64,000 nt of DNA from an uncultured beta proteobacterium (GTDB lineage Bacteria > Pseudomonadota > Gammaproteobacteria > Burkholderiales > Burkholderiaceae_C), in contig CAIRAW010000043.1 in assembly GCA_903876735.1 (NCBI GenBank), positions 62,001-126,000 on the forward strand, in the 5' to 3' direction. Numbering within the stretch: position 1 is the stretch's first letter; each line of letters starts with the position of its first letter. Positions 1 through 7,904 of the stretch are shown piece by piece. A program made the translations under genes and the position numbers. The notes beneath the pieces were generated by a model. The model saw nothing but the letters and a program-made list of their open reading frames with translations. It had not been told where the DNA came from and made no database searches.

Positions 1-855
1 GCTTTGCTTGCGGTTTGCGCTTTGGCAGCGATTCACTCCATGGTGTCGCTGTTCACTGCGACCACAGGTACCATCATCGTGCGCGACGTTTTTCTGCGTT
101 ACCTGACGCCCCGTGCCGATATGACGCAACAAAAGCTCTATGCCCGCTGCAGCATGGCGGCGATCATCTTTGCCGCTTTGCTGTTGGCAACCTTTGCACC
201 GAGCGCGCAAGCACAAATGGGTTCGCTTGCCTTGGGTTTTTCCCTTCAACTGTGGCCAGCATTGGCAGGCGTTTGCTGGTTTCCCTGGATTACACGTCAA
301 GGAACCAGTGTCGGTCTGATCGCCGGCCTACTGGGTGTATTGTTCACGGAGACACTGGGCAACACCGTCTGCAGTTTTCTGGGCTTCGATCTACCTTGGG
401 GGCGTTGGCCGTGGACCATCCACTCAGCCGGATGGGGTATCTTCCTGAACATTGTTTCTTGCACGGTGGTGTCCTGGATTTCCGCCGACAGGCATGACCG
501 TGTTCGCCGCGCGCAGTTCCATGCCCTGTTCGCGCAGACCGTCGCTATTGCACCGAAGAAGCGCTTTCTGCGCCCGGTCGCATGGTCATTGACCCTCATC
601 TGGTTTTTCTTTGCCATGGGTCCGGGGGCAATTTTGGGAAATGATCTATTGGGCGCGCCCAATGTCGGTCCCAAAGGCTGGATCATGGGTGTGCCTTCGC
701 TTTGGGCTTGGCAAATGATGTGGTGGGCCTTGGGTGTTTTGATCCTCTGGTTTTTGGCCTATCGGATGCAGATGTCCACCCCGCTCCAGGGCGACAACTT
801 ATTCTACGAAGCCGTTCCAACCCATTCCATTTCAATTTCGAAGGAGTCTTCATGA
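1..855 (+). CDS. sodium:solute symporter (SSS family), C-terminal part
   Basis: The reading frame is open from the first base, so the gene starts upstream of the window and only about 284 C-terminal residues are present. The protein is very hydrophobic, with several membrane segments (for example around residues 48-70, 75-95, 99-120, 140-158, 192-212 and 232-255). The opening VSLFTATTGTIIVRDVF resembles the SSS core helices. It is probably an inner-membrane sodium-coupled importer of an organic acid or similar solute. The stop overlaps the next start (ATGA at 852-855), so it is translationally coupled to the lactone/alcohol catabolic genes downstream, and it probably imports their substrate. 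Family assignment is fairly sure; the substrate is unknown. Confidence 0.75.
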   Translation, partial: ALLAVCALAAIHSMVSLFTATTGTIIVRDVFLRYLTPRADMTQQKLYARCSMAAIIFAALLLATFAPSAQAQMGSLALGFSLQLWPALAGVCWFPWITRQGTSVGLIAGLLGVLFTETLGNTVCSFLGFDLPWGRWPWTIHSAGWGIFLNIVSCTVVSWISADRHDRVRRAQFHALFAQTVAIAPKKRFLRPVAWSLTLIWFFFAMGPGAILGNDLLGAPNVGPKGWIMGVPSLWAWQMMWWALGVLILWFLAYRMQMSTPLQGDNLFYEAVPTHSISISKESS

Positions 856-1241
856 CGACAGACATCAAAAGCTGGGCGATCAAGTTCAAGAACCTGTCTG
901 ACAGCGACAAGACGATTGCCGCGATGGCGAAGTATTACACCTGTACCTACATGTGGGACATGGGCGAGAAAAAACTCATCATTGAAATGCACGACGGTAA
1001 GGTCAAGCACATCAACACCGATCCGGCACCGCTGGACGCCTATGACTTTGCACTGCGGGCCAGTGCCCAGACCTGGCGTGAGTTTGGCAGGCCGATGCCA
1101 CGCCCGATGTTCCACGGTATCTGGGCGGCGAGTTTCCGGGAAGACCTGAAGCTTGAAGGCAACATCCTGGTATTGATGCAGCACTTACGCAATTTCACTG
1201 TGCAGTTCGAGTTGCTGCGCAAGTGCGGCGTACCTGTTTAA
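852..1241 (+). CDS. small SCP2-like protein
   Basis: 129 residues, cytosolic, with no signal peptide or membrane segment. The ATG at 852 is preceded by AAGGAG and overlaps the symporter stop, which fixes the start. The pattern (Lys-Tyr-Tyr-x-Cys, a glycine turn, charged strand, then WREFGRPMPRPMFHGIWAA and a C-terminal helix) resembles SCP2/sterol-carrier-like domains that bind hydrophobic ligands or act as accessory modules. That assignment rests on fold-level resemblance only. It lies between a transporter and an alpha/beta hydrolase, so it may handle the imported compound. The function is not established. Confidence 0.6.
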   Translation: MTTDIKSWAIKFKNLSDSDKTIAAMAKYYTCTYMWDMGEKKLIIEMHDGKVKHINTDPAPLDAYDFALRASAQTWREFGRPMPRPMFHGIWAASFREDLKLEGNILVLMQHLRNFTVQFELLRKCGVPV

Positions 1242-1288
1242 GCACGGGATTTAACACCGGTCATTTTCTACACGAAGGAGCTCAATCC

Positions 1289-2140
1289 ATGGCACGCCAT
1301 TCACCTGTTACCGGACGTTACGTCACGATCGACGTCGACGGCATGGAATACAAGGTCTTTTACTTGCAGAACGGCAAAGGCCAGCCGCTGATATGCCAGC
1401 ACACGGCGGGATGTCACAACCACCAGTGGCGCGGATTGCTGGAAGATGAAGAGATCACCAAGAACTACAGCGTCATTGCCTATGATCTTCCGCGCCACGG
1501 CAAATCGGATCCGCCGCTGAACACCAAGTGGTGGGAGTCCGAATACAAACTCACTGCTGACCACTACGTCAACTTCATCGTTAAGCTATGCGACGCGCTG
1601 GAGTTGCGCGACCCGATCTTCATGGGTTCTTCGTTCGGCGGCAATGTAGCCCTGCAACTCGCGCTGCGGCATCCGGAGCGCTTCAAGGCCGTGATACCGG
1701 TCGAGGCCGGCGACTACGCGCCTGGCTTTTACCTGGATTGGTGGCGTCACCCGATGGCCAATGCGGCGCAGGTCTGCGCCAGTGGTGTGTGGGATCTGAT
1801 GGCGCCGCAGTCACCCGACAAGGACCGCTGGCTGACCTGGTTTTACTACACCCAAGGCTCAGAGGCTTTCAAAGGCGACCTCTATTTCTACTCTGTTGAT
1901 CACGACTTGCGCGAAGAGCTGGGGCGTATCGATGGCCGCAAGTGCCCGGTGATCATGATGACCGGCACCTACGACTATCTGACTACGCCAGAGATGACCG
2001 AGAACACCGCTCGACAAATCAAAGGTGGAGTCTATATCGAGATGGAAGACATCGGACACTTTCCCATGAGCGAGAACTATCCCGTCTTCAAGATCTACTT
2101 GAAGGAGGCTTTGCGCATCATTCGTGAGCGCAAAGGCTGA
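1289..2140 (+). CDS. alpha/beta hydrolase
   Basis: 283 residues. The start is the ATG at 1289, preceded by GAAGGAG; the in-frame ATG at 1223 lies inside the previous gene. A classical alpha/beta-hydrolase core is visible: oxyanion region QHTAGCHNHQW, nucleophile elbow GSSFGGN, acid in TGTYDYLTTPE, and histidine in DIGHFPMSENY. The Ser-Asp-His triad is therefore complete. It would hydrolyse an ester, lactone or C-C bond. Followed by an unknown gene and then lactonase-ADH-semialdehyde dehydrogenase, it probably makes or opens the hydroxy-acid/lactone fed to them. The substrate cannot be read from the sequence. Confidence 0.85.
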   Translation: MARHSPVTGRYVTIDVDGMEYKVFYLQNGKGQPLICQHTAGCHNHQWRGLLEDEEITKNYSVIAYDLPRHGKSDPPLNTKWWESEYKLTADHYVNFIVKLCDALELRDPIFMGSSFGGNVALQLALRHPERFKAVIPVEAGDYAPGFYLDWWRHPMANAAQVCASGVWDLMAPQSPDKDRWLTWFYYTQGSEAFKGDLYFYSVDHDLREELGRIDGRKCPVIMMTGTYDYLTTPEMTENTARQIKGGVYIEMEDIGHFPMSENYPVFKIYLKEALRIIRERKG

Positions 2141-2173
2141 TGCCGGCGGGATTCCTGTTACCCGGAGAACCGA

Positions 2174-2740
2174 ATGAAACTCGCACAAGTCAATGATTTT
2201 GCTGACAGCATTCCTTTGCTGCATGAACAGGCCTGCGAGCTATTTGATTTGCCAATGGCGCCAACGGACTGGCTGGCAGACCTTGGCACCGACAACGATG
2301 ACCTGATCCGTTACGTAGAAAGGCTCCGTCCCTGCTATGACCGGCTTGGCCGCATCATTGGGCAACTAGCAGGGCTGTTCGTTCTGGCGCGCTTCGGTGC
2401 TCGTTTTGAAACCGATTGGACCGCAGTGACCAAGGTGCTTGAGCAAACCCGGCAGACCGAGGCGGACATGCGCGCCGTATGGGTGCCGAAGATCGCGCAG
2501 CAGCACTACGCCTATCTCCTGCTGGCTTTTGGCAAGACAGCCGCCGTTACACGCGGCTTCAATGCAGATCTGCGCCGATCCGACGTATTGAATGAACAAC
2601 TCGACAGTTGGACACGCGAACTCAAAGTGGCCGGTGCCATGTTGAGTCGGGCCGCTGCCGAGAAGCTCGGGCTGTTGCCGGTCGATTTCAGTCAGGCTTG
2701 CTGCAACTGTGTTGCCAGCACCCCCAAACTTTTTCACTAA
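2174..2740 (+). CDS. hypothetical protein in lactone/alcohol operon
   Basis: 188 residues, not recognised. The start has a good GGAG seven bases upstream. The protein is mostly helical and cytosolic, with no signal peptide, repeat or catalytic motif that I can name. Near the C terminus is a Cys-Cys-Asn-Cys cluster (QACCNCVAS) that could bind metal or be a disulfide site. It sits 33 bases after the hydrolase gene and 17 before the lactonase gene, so it is surely in the same operon. An accessory or subunit role is possible but unproven. Confidence 0.6.
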   Translation: MKLAQVNDFADSIPLLHEQACELFDLPMAPTDWLADLGTDNDDLIRYVERLRPCYDRLGRIIGQLAGLFVLARFGARFETDWTAVTKVLEQTRQTEADMRAVWVPKIAQQHYAYLLLAFGKTAAVTRGFNADLRRSDVLNEQLDSWTRELKVAGAMLSRAAAEKLGLLPVDFSQACCNCVASTPKLFH

Positions 2741-2757
2741 AACTCTGAGTTGCTCTT

Positions 2758-3633
2758 ATGTCTGAATACTCAATCTGGGTCATGGAATACGCCTACGTTA
2801 CGCAATGTGCCGTCAGTAGCGTTATCTACGGCGCGCACAACCAAGGCATACGAAAGCTGCCCTACTGTTACGTTGTAATCAAGAGTCGTGATCGGATCGC
2901 GATGGTCGACGTAGGCTACAACGACAAGGAATACGGCCACTACATCTCGAGCAAGTTCGGGGTCGAAAACTGGCATTCGCCGGAAAGCGTGTTGGCACCC
3001 TGCGGCATCCGGCCAGAGGACGTTGATGACATCTTCATTACGCATGCGCATTTTGACCACATGGGAAACATTGAATCTTTCCCAAATGCCGTCTTCCATA
3101 TTCAGGAGCGGGAGCTGACGAAATGGATATGGGCCATGTCACTGCCGGACCGGCTACGTTACATGATGGTGGCAACGGACCCGTCAGACGTGCTGCGAGT
3201 CGCGGATTTGGCGCGGCAGGGTCGGCTGCGTTTGATTGACGGCGACAAACGGAACGTGATTCCCGGGATCGATCTGCATGGCGCACCCGATACGCACACC
3301 TATGGCAGCCAGTGGGTGCATGTGCGCAATGACATGCAGGCTGAGTCAAGCGACAGTTGGGTGCTCGCGGGTGACCTGGTTTATGTTTATGAAAACATTG
3401 AAGGGACCGGTACCGACAAGATGTACATACCAGTCGGTCTCGGGCTGGGTAGCACGACCAATCTGGTGCTAACAACCGAAGACATGATGAAGGCAGTGGA
3501 CTATGAAGTGAAACGCCTCATTCCGGTACATGAAGAGAAACTGAAGGATGTTTTTCCATCCCGAATCACGTCTTCAGGGTTGAGGATCAGCGAAATTTGT
3601 CTGGCCAGCGGTCAGAAATCAATCGTCACTTGA
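2758..3633 (+). CDS. MBL-fold lactonase-like metallohydrolase (BlcC/AHL-lactonase family)
   Basis: 291 residues. The metallo-beta-lactamase signature HAHFDH lies at residues 96-101. Further metal ligands appear as the His in DTHTYGSQW, the Asp in LAGDLVYVYEN and the His in IPVHEEKL, the spacing typical of the N-acyl-homoserine-lactone lactonase family. In Agrobacterium the family member BlcC (AttM) opens gamma-butyrolactone next to an iron alcohol dehydrogenase and a succinate-semialdehyde dehydrogenase, exactly the two genes that follow here. I infer a gamma-lactonase producing an omega-hydroxy acid. It is about 35 residues longer than AttM. No strong ribosome site is visible before the start. 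Confidence 0.8.
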   Translation: MSEYSIWVMEYAYVTQCAVSSVIYGAHNQGIRKLPYCYVVIKSRDRIAMVDVGYNDKEYGHYISSKFGVENWHSPESVLAPCGIRPEDVDDIFITHAHFDHMGNIESFPNAVFHIQERELTKWIWAMSLPDRLRYMMVATDPSDVLRVADLARQGRLRLIDGDKRNVIPGIDLHGAPDTHTYGSQWVHVRNDMQAESSDSWVLAGDLVYVYENIEGTGTDKMYIPVGLGLGSTTNLVLTTEDMMKAVDYEVKRLIPVHEEKLKDVFPSRITSSGLRISEICLASGQKSIVT

Positions 3634-3658
3634 ACACAGCGACTTATAGGGATTCATC

Positions 3659-4813
3659 ATGACAACATTCAGTTTCGAAACGGCACCAAAAATCATCTGC
3701 GAGCAAGGCGGCGTCAACCGTTTGGGCGAGATTGCCAAAGGCCTGGGCATGACGCGCTTGTTTCTGGTCACCGATGCTGGCCTGATCAAAGCCGGATTGC
3801 TGAAGGGTGCGCTGGCCTCACTCGCCACTGCCGGGTTGACGGCCACGGTGTTTTCCGAGGTGCTGGCTGACCCTCCCGAAGTCAGCGTGCAGGCCGCAGT
3901 GGATGCGGCGCGTTCCGTTGGCGCTGACGGCGTGGTGGGTTTTGGTGGTGGGAGTTCGCTCGACACCGCCAAACTGGTCGCCCTGCTGGCGTGTACAGCG
4001 CAGGCTTTGCCCGCTATCTACGGCATTGGCTTGGCACGTGGACCGCGACTGCCACTGATCCAGGTGCCAACCACGGCCGGCACCGGCTCCGAGGTCACGC
4101 CGATTTCGATTCTGACGACCCCAAACCATGAAAAGAAAGGCGTTGTCTCACCCTTGCTGTATCCGGACGTGGCCTTGCTCGACAGCCGCCTGACACTGGG
4201 CCTGCCAGCGGCGGTGACCGCCATGACCGGGGTCGACGCCATGGTGCACGCGGTCGAGGCCTTCACGACGCGCTTGAAGAAGAATCCGCTCAGCGACGCG
4301 CTGGCGATCAAGGCACTGCAACTGCTCTACCCCAACCTGCTGGCGGCCGTTAACGATGGCCAAGACGCAGCGGTGCGCGAAAGCATGCTGCTGGGCTCAC
4401 TGTTCGCCGGGATGGCCTTCGCCAATGCACCGGTTGGTGCAGTACACGCGCTGGCCTATCCGCTCGGTGGCCATTACGGACTGCCGCACGGACTGAGCAA
4501 CTCCCTTGTTTTTGTTGCGGTATTGAAATTCAATTTGCCCCAGGCGCAAGCGCTTTATGCCGAACTGGGGCGCGCCATTGTGCCGCAGCTGGGCAGCGCC
4601 AGTGACAGCGATGCGGCTGCGGCCTTCGTCGCTGTCATCAGTGCACATGTTTCGGCGATGCCCTACGCACAAACGCTGCGCGCGGCCGGCGTCAAGGAAG
4701 ACGATCTGCCGATGCTGGCGCGCGATGTCATGAACATCCAGCGGCTGCTGGTCAACAACCCGCGCGATGTCACGTACGAAGATGTCTTGGCCATGTACCA
4801 GGCTGCCTACTAA
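3659..4813 (+). CDS. iron-containing alcohol dehydrogenase (BlcB-like)
   Basis: 384 residues, the normal length for group III alcohol dehydrogenases. The NAD-binding GGGSSLDTAK motif and PTTAGTGSEVTP are present. The metal-binding block is complete: Asp and His in GVDAMVHAVEAF, and two His in HALAYPLGGHYGLPHG. It oxidises an alcohol or hydroxy acid with NAD, probably 4-hydroxybutyrate or a related omega-hydroxy acid to the semialdehyde. It lies 25 bases after the lactonase gene and 22 before the aldehyde dehydrogenase gene, giving the three-step lactone, hydroxy acid, semialdehyde, diacid route. Confidence 0.9.
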   Translation: MTTFSFETAPKIICEQGGVNRLGEIAKGLGMTRLFLVTDAGLIKAGLLKGALASLATAGLTATVFSEVLADPPEVSVQAAVDAARSVGADGVVGFGGGSSLDTAKLVALLACTAQALPAIYGIGLARGPRLPLIQVPTTAGTGSEVTPISILTTPNHEKKGVVSPLLYPDVALLDSRLTLGLPAAVTAMTGVDAMVHAVEAFTTRLKKNPLSDALAIKALQLLYPNLLAAVNDGQDAAVRESMLLGSLFAGMAFANAPVGAVHALAYPLGGHYGLPHGLSNSLVFVAVLKFNLPQAQALYAELGRAIVPQLGSASDSDAAAAFVAVISAHVSAMPYAQTLRAAGVKEDDLPMLARDVMNIQRLLVNNPRDVTYEDVLAMYQAAY

Positions 4814-4835
4814 ACTTTTTAACTGGAGCACTCTC

Positions 4836-6296
4836 ATGATGCAACTCAAGGACCCCTCACTGCTGCGCCAGCAGGCGTATGTCGACGGAAACTGGTGCGA
4901 CGCCGACAGTGGAGAAACCTGCGCCGTCACAAATCCGGCCACCGGCGACGTGATCGGTACCGTACCAAAAATGGGTGCAGCGGAAACCCGCCGCGCCATT
5001 GCCGCTGCAGACGCTGCCTGGCCCGCCTGGCGTGCCAAGACCGGCAAAGAGCGCAGCGCGGTGATCCGCAAATGGAATGACCTGATGATTGCCAACGCTG
5101 ATGATTTGGCCATGATCATGACCATTGAGCAAGGCAAACCCCTGGCGGAGGCCAAGGGTGAAATTGGGTATGCAGCCTCCTTCATTGAATGGTTTGCCGA
5201 GGAGGCCAAGCGGGTCAGCGGCGACACACTCGCATCCCCCTGGACCGATCGGCGCATCGTCGTCATCAAACAGCCGATTGGTGTTTGCGCTGCCATCACA
5301 CCCTGGAACTTCCCGTCCTCGATGATCACCCGCAAAGCGGGCCCGGCGCTCGCCGCCGGATGCCCGATGGTCCTGAAACCAGCTTCGGCGACACCCTTTT
5401 CCGCGCTGGCACTAGCCGTGCTGGCCGAGCGCGCGGGTGTGCCAGCGGGCATCTTCAGCGTGCTGACCGGATCGGCGAGCGCCATTGGCGGCGAGATGAC
5501 CTCCAACCCCACTGTACGCAAGCTGTCTTTCACCGGCTCCACCGAAATCGGCAGCATGCTGGCGCAACAATGCGCCAAGACCATCAAGAAACTCTCGCTG
5601 GAGTTGGGCGGCAACGCACCCTTCATCGTGTTTGACGATGCCGATCTGGACGCAGCGGTCGAAGGCGCCATCATGTCCAAGTACCGCAACGCCGGCCAGA
5701 CCTGTGTTTGTGCCAACCGCTTGTATGTGCAGGATGGCGTTTATGACGCGTTTGCCAAGAAACTGGTCGTGGCGGTGGAGAAACTCAAGGTAGGCAACGG
5801 CCTGGAGGCCGGCGTCACACAGGGGCCGCTGATCGACGACGCCGCCATCAAGAAGGTCGAGGAGCACGTTGCAGACGCGCTGGCCAAGGGCGGGCGACTT
5901 TTGACGGGCGGCAAGCGCCATGCGCTCGGTCAGAGCTTCTTCGAGCCCACCGTGATTGCCGACACCACGCCGGACATGCTGGTGGCCAAGGAAGAGACCT
6001 TTGGGCCGCTGGCGCCGCTGTTTCGCTTCAGCACCGATGCGCAGGCTGTCGCCATGGCCAACGATACCGAGTTTGGACTGGCCAGCTATTTCTACTCGCG
6101 CGACATCGGACGCATCTGGCGCGTCGCCGAGGGCATTGAGAGCGGCATGGTTGGCATCAACACCGGCATCATTTCCAACGAAGTCGCGCCCTTTGGCGGC
6201 GTGAAGCAATCGGGTCTGGGCCGCGAAGGCTCCAAGTACGGTATGGACGAGTACCTGGTGATCAAATACTTGTGCATGGGTGGTCTCGATAAATGA
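4836..6296 (+). CDS. gabD: NAD(P)-dependent succinate-semialdehyde dehydrogenase family protein
   Basis: 486 residues, full length. The start is the ATG at 4836 (GGAG 9 bases upstream); an ATG at 4839 is equally possible, and the in-frame ATG at 4767 lies inside the previous gene. The catalytic Glu is in LELGGNAPF and the catalytic Cys in NAGQTCVCANRLYV; KPASATPFSALAL and GSTEIGS line the cofactor site. The sequence is typical of GabD, oxidising succinate semialdehyde to succinate. It is the last gene of the operon and would feed the TCA cycle. The BlcA-like role is inferred from context; other short omega-oxo acids are possible substrates. Confidence 0.88.
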   Translation: MMQLKDPSLLRQQAYVDGNWCDADSGETCAVTNPATGDVIGTVPKMGAAETRRAIAAADAAWPAWRAKTGKERSAVIRKWNDLMIANADDLAMIMTIEQGKPLAEAKGEIGYAASFIEWFAEEAKRVSGDTLASPWTDRRIVVIKQPIGVCAAITPWNFPSSMITRKAGPALAAGCPMVLKPASATPFSALALAVLAERAGVPAGIFSVLTGSASAIGGEMTSNPTVRKLSFTGSTEIGSMLAQQCAKTIKKLSLELGGNAPFIVFDDADLDAAVEGAIMSKYRNAGQTCVCANRLYVQDGVYDAFAKKLVVAVEKLKVGNGLEAGVTQGPLIDDAAIKKVEEHVADALAKGGRLLTGGKRHALGQSFFEPTVIADTTPDMLVAKEETFGPLAPLFRFSTDAQAVAMANDTEFGLASYFYSRDIGRIWRVAEGIESGMVGINTGIISNEVAPFGGVKQSGLGREGSKYGMDEYLVIKYLCMGGLDK

Positions 6297-6736
6297 CGAT
6301 TCGTAATCCTTGGTGCGATTGTGTTGCACGTAGGAGAACGTATATTCTCTCGTTGAGTGACCGCTTCTGATTTTTTCCTCAACTCGGCGACCGCTATCGA
6401 AAACAACAATGGCTGTCTGTTGATGGTCGGGACTTGCCGATCAATTTGCGATTCAGACTCCTCCAAACCAGCACATCAGCGTCGGCTGGGAATTCAATTT
6501 CAATGTCCGCAATATGCCGTGCTACAAAAAAGTCAGCTGGCCGCTTTGGAGAGGGGAGTTGGGAACCAGTTGATTCCTCGACTGACCGGATTGTGTCTAA
6601 CCTCGCCAGTCACCGTGAAATCCGGAACTTGTTTGCTTGACCTGCTGCAGCAGACACCAATCAACTGCAGAGATTTCCGAACTGACAATTCCCAACCAGC
6701 CCTTGACAGGCCGGAGGTCAGCAATACCCAGATCTT
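6297..6736 (+). other. gene-poor gap, possible decayed sequence
   Basis: This 440-base stretch lies between the convergent ends of gabD and the M23 peptidase gene. Base composition is lower in GC than the neighbours. No reading frame here has a good start, codon use or family motif. One open stretch (about 6420-6570, plus strand) reads like protein (HISVGWEFNFNVRNMP) but has no start and ends after some 50 codons, so it may be a remnant. No clear terminator hairpin with a T-run was seen. Confidence 0.3.
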
Positions 6737-7885
6737 TCAGCCAGCAAGGTCAAAGATAGTCGTTTCTTCCATCATCGAATGCGTCACGTACTGTCCTGGC
6801 ATAACGGTGCCGAACGCCTCGCCGACCTTGGTATACGCTTCGATCACAAACGGAATGCCGCGTGACCAGAAGAAGTCCGGGCCGTCGCAGATCTGGAAAT
6901 GCAGGTGCGGCGCGGTGGAATTGCCCGAGTTTCCCAGGCTGGCGAGCACATCGCCTTTGCGCACGCGGTCACCGGGGCGCACCTTGACCGAACCCGGTAT
7001 GCAGTGCGCATAGCAGGCGTAGCGGCCGCCGCCAATGTCCAACATCACGTAGTTGCCGGCATATTCGATCAGGGAGTTGAGCACCACATCCCGTGCGTCA
7101 CCGTGGTTTTCGGGCTTGCTGTTTTCGACTTGTATGACCGCGCCATCCGCTACCGCGTACAAGGCACTGCCGTAGTTGAAATACGAGGCGTTGATCTTGG
7201 GGTCGCCCGCATTGAAGTCGGTTAAGGCCTCGTTGACTTGCATCGAATCGAAAGCGTAACGCTCCGAGGTGTAAATGCCACCTTGAAAGAATAGCGCAGC
7301 ATCGAAATGGTAGGCCATGGTCGACTGGTTCACGAATACCTGGCGGCTACCCCGAACGGGGGATGCAATCACGAGCGGTTGTTCGCTGGTGCGCGGGCTG
7401 AGCACACCGCCTTCGACGGTCTGGCCATTGGTGAACACCAGCCGGTGCCGAATGGTGCGCGGCACCGCCTGACCCAAGGGGATAGTAAGGCGCAAGGAGA
7501 CGAAATAGCGGGTCAGGTTGTCAAACTGATAGCCGAGGACGCTGCCCTGGTCGCCCTTGAAGATCTTCGGCAGACTGGCCTTCCCGATTGTCTGCAGCAC
7601 CGCCGACGTGTCGTGGTCCAGGATAATGATTCTGTCCAGCGTCAGCCCCTCGCGCTCAAATTCCCAGGTGGACAGCATGTAGCCGATCAGCAGGTTCTTT
7701 TCAGTCGGGTAGGCAATGTCGTTCAGAACGACCTCGATTGGCGCAGCGCCACTGCCACCGCAGCCCGACAGCAAGGGCGGCAACAGGGCCGTGGCGCAGG
7801 CCAATCCGCCCAGGCGCAGAACGTCGCGGCGATTGGACTGGATGCGCTCGAGTCCTTGGATTGACGGGCTGGTGTGGCAAGACAT
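6737..7885 (-). CDS. exported M23 (LytM-type) peptidase, Tat lipoprotein
   Basis: 382 residues from the ATG at 7885, which has GAAAGGA upstream; the frame is open further but inside the neighbour. The N terminus has a twin-Arg motif (NRRDVLRLGG), a hydrophobic stretch and lipobox LLSGC, so it is probably a Tat-exported lipoprotein. The C-terminal third carries the LytM core: GGGRYACYAHCIPGSVKVRPGDRV, then GNSGNSTAPHLHFQICDG with the zinc HLH. M23 peptidases usually cut peptidoglycan cross-bridges; the long unique N-terminal domain makes the real substrate uncertain. It follows the serine hydrolase gene by 19 bases, so the two are co-transcribed. Confidence 0.85.
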   Translation of the reverse strand: MSCHTSPSIQGLERIQSNRRDVLRLGGLACATALLPPLLSGCGGSGAAPIEVVLNDIAYPTEKNLLIGYMLSTWEFEREGLTLDRIIILDHDTSAVLQTIGKASLPKIFKGDQGSVLGYQFDNLTRYFVSLRLTIPLGQAVPRTIRHRLVFTNGQTVEGGVLSPRTSEQPLVIASPVRGSRQVFVNQSTMAYHFDAALFFQGGIYTSERYAFDSMQVNEALTDFNAGDPKINASYFNYGSALYAVADGAVIQVENSKPENHGDARDVVLNSLIEYAGNYVMLDIGGGRYACYAHCIPGSVKVRPGDRVRKGDVLASLGNSGNSTAPHLHFQICDGPDFFWSRGIPFVIEAYTKVGEAFGTVMPGQYVTHSMMEETTIFDLAG

Positions 7886-7904
7886 GGTGAATCCTTTCTG
7901 GAGA

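Noticed and set aside
6357-7013. Plus-strand frame of 218 codons
   Set aside because: It overlaps the M23 peptidase gene and has no ribosome site or motif; only its first part falls in the gap and it is described there as doubtful.
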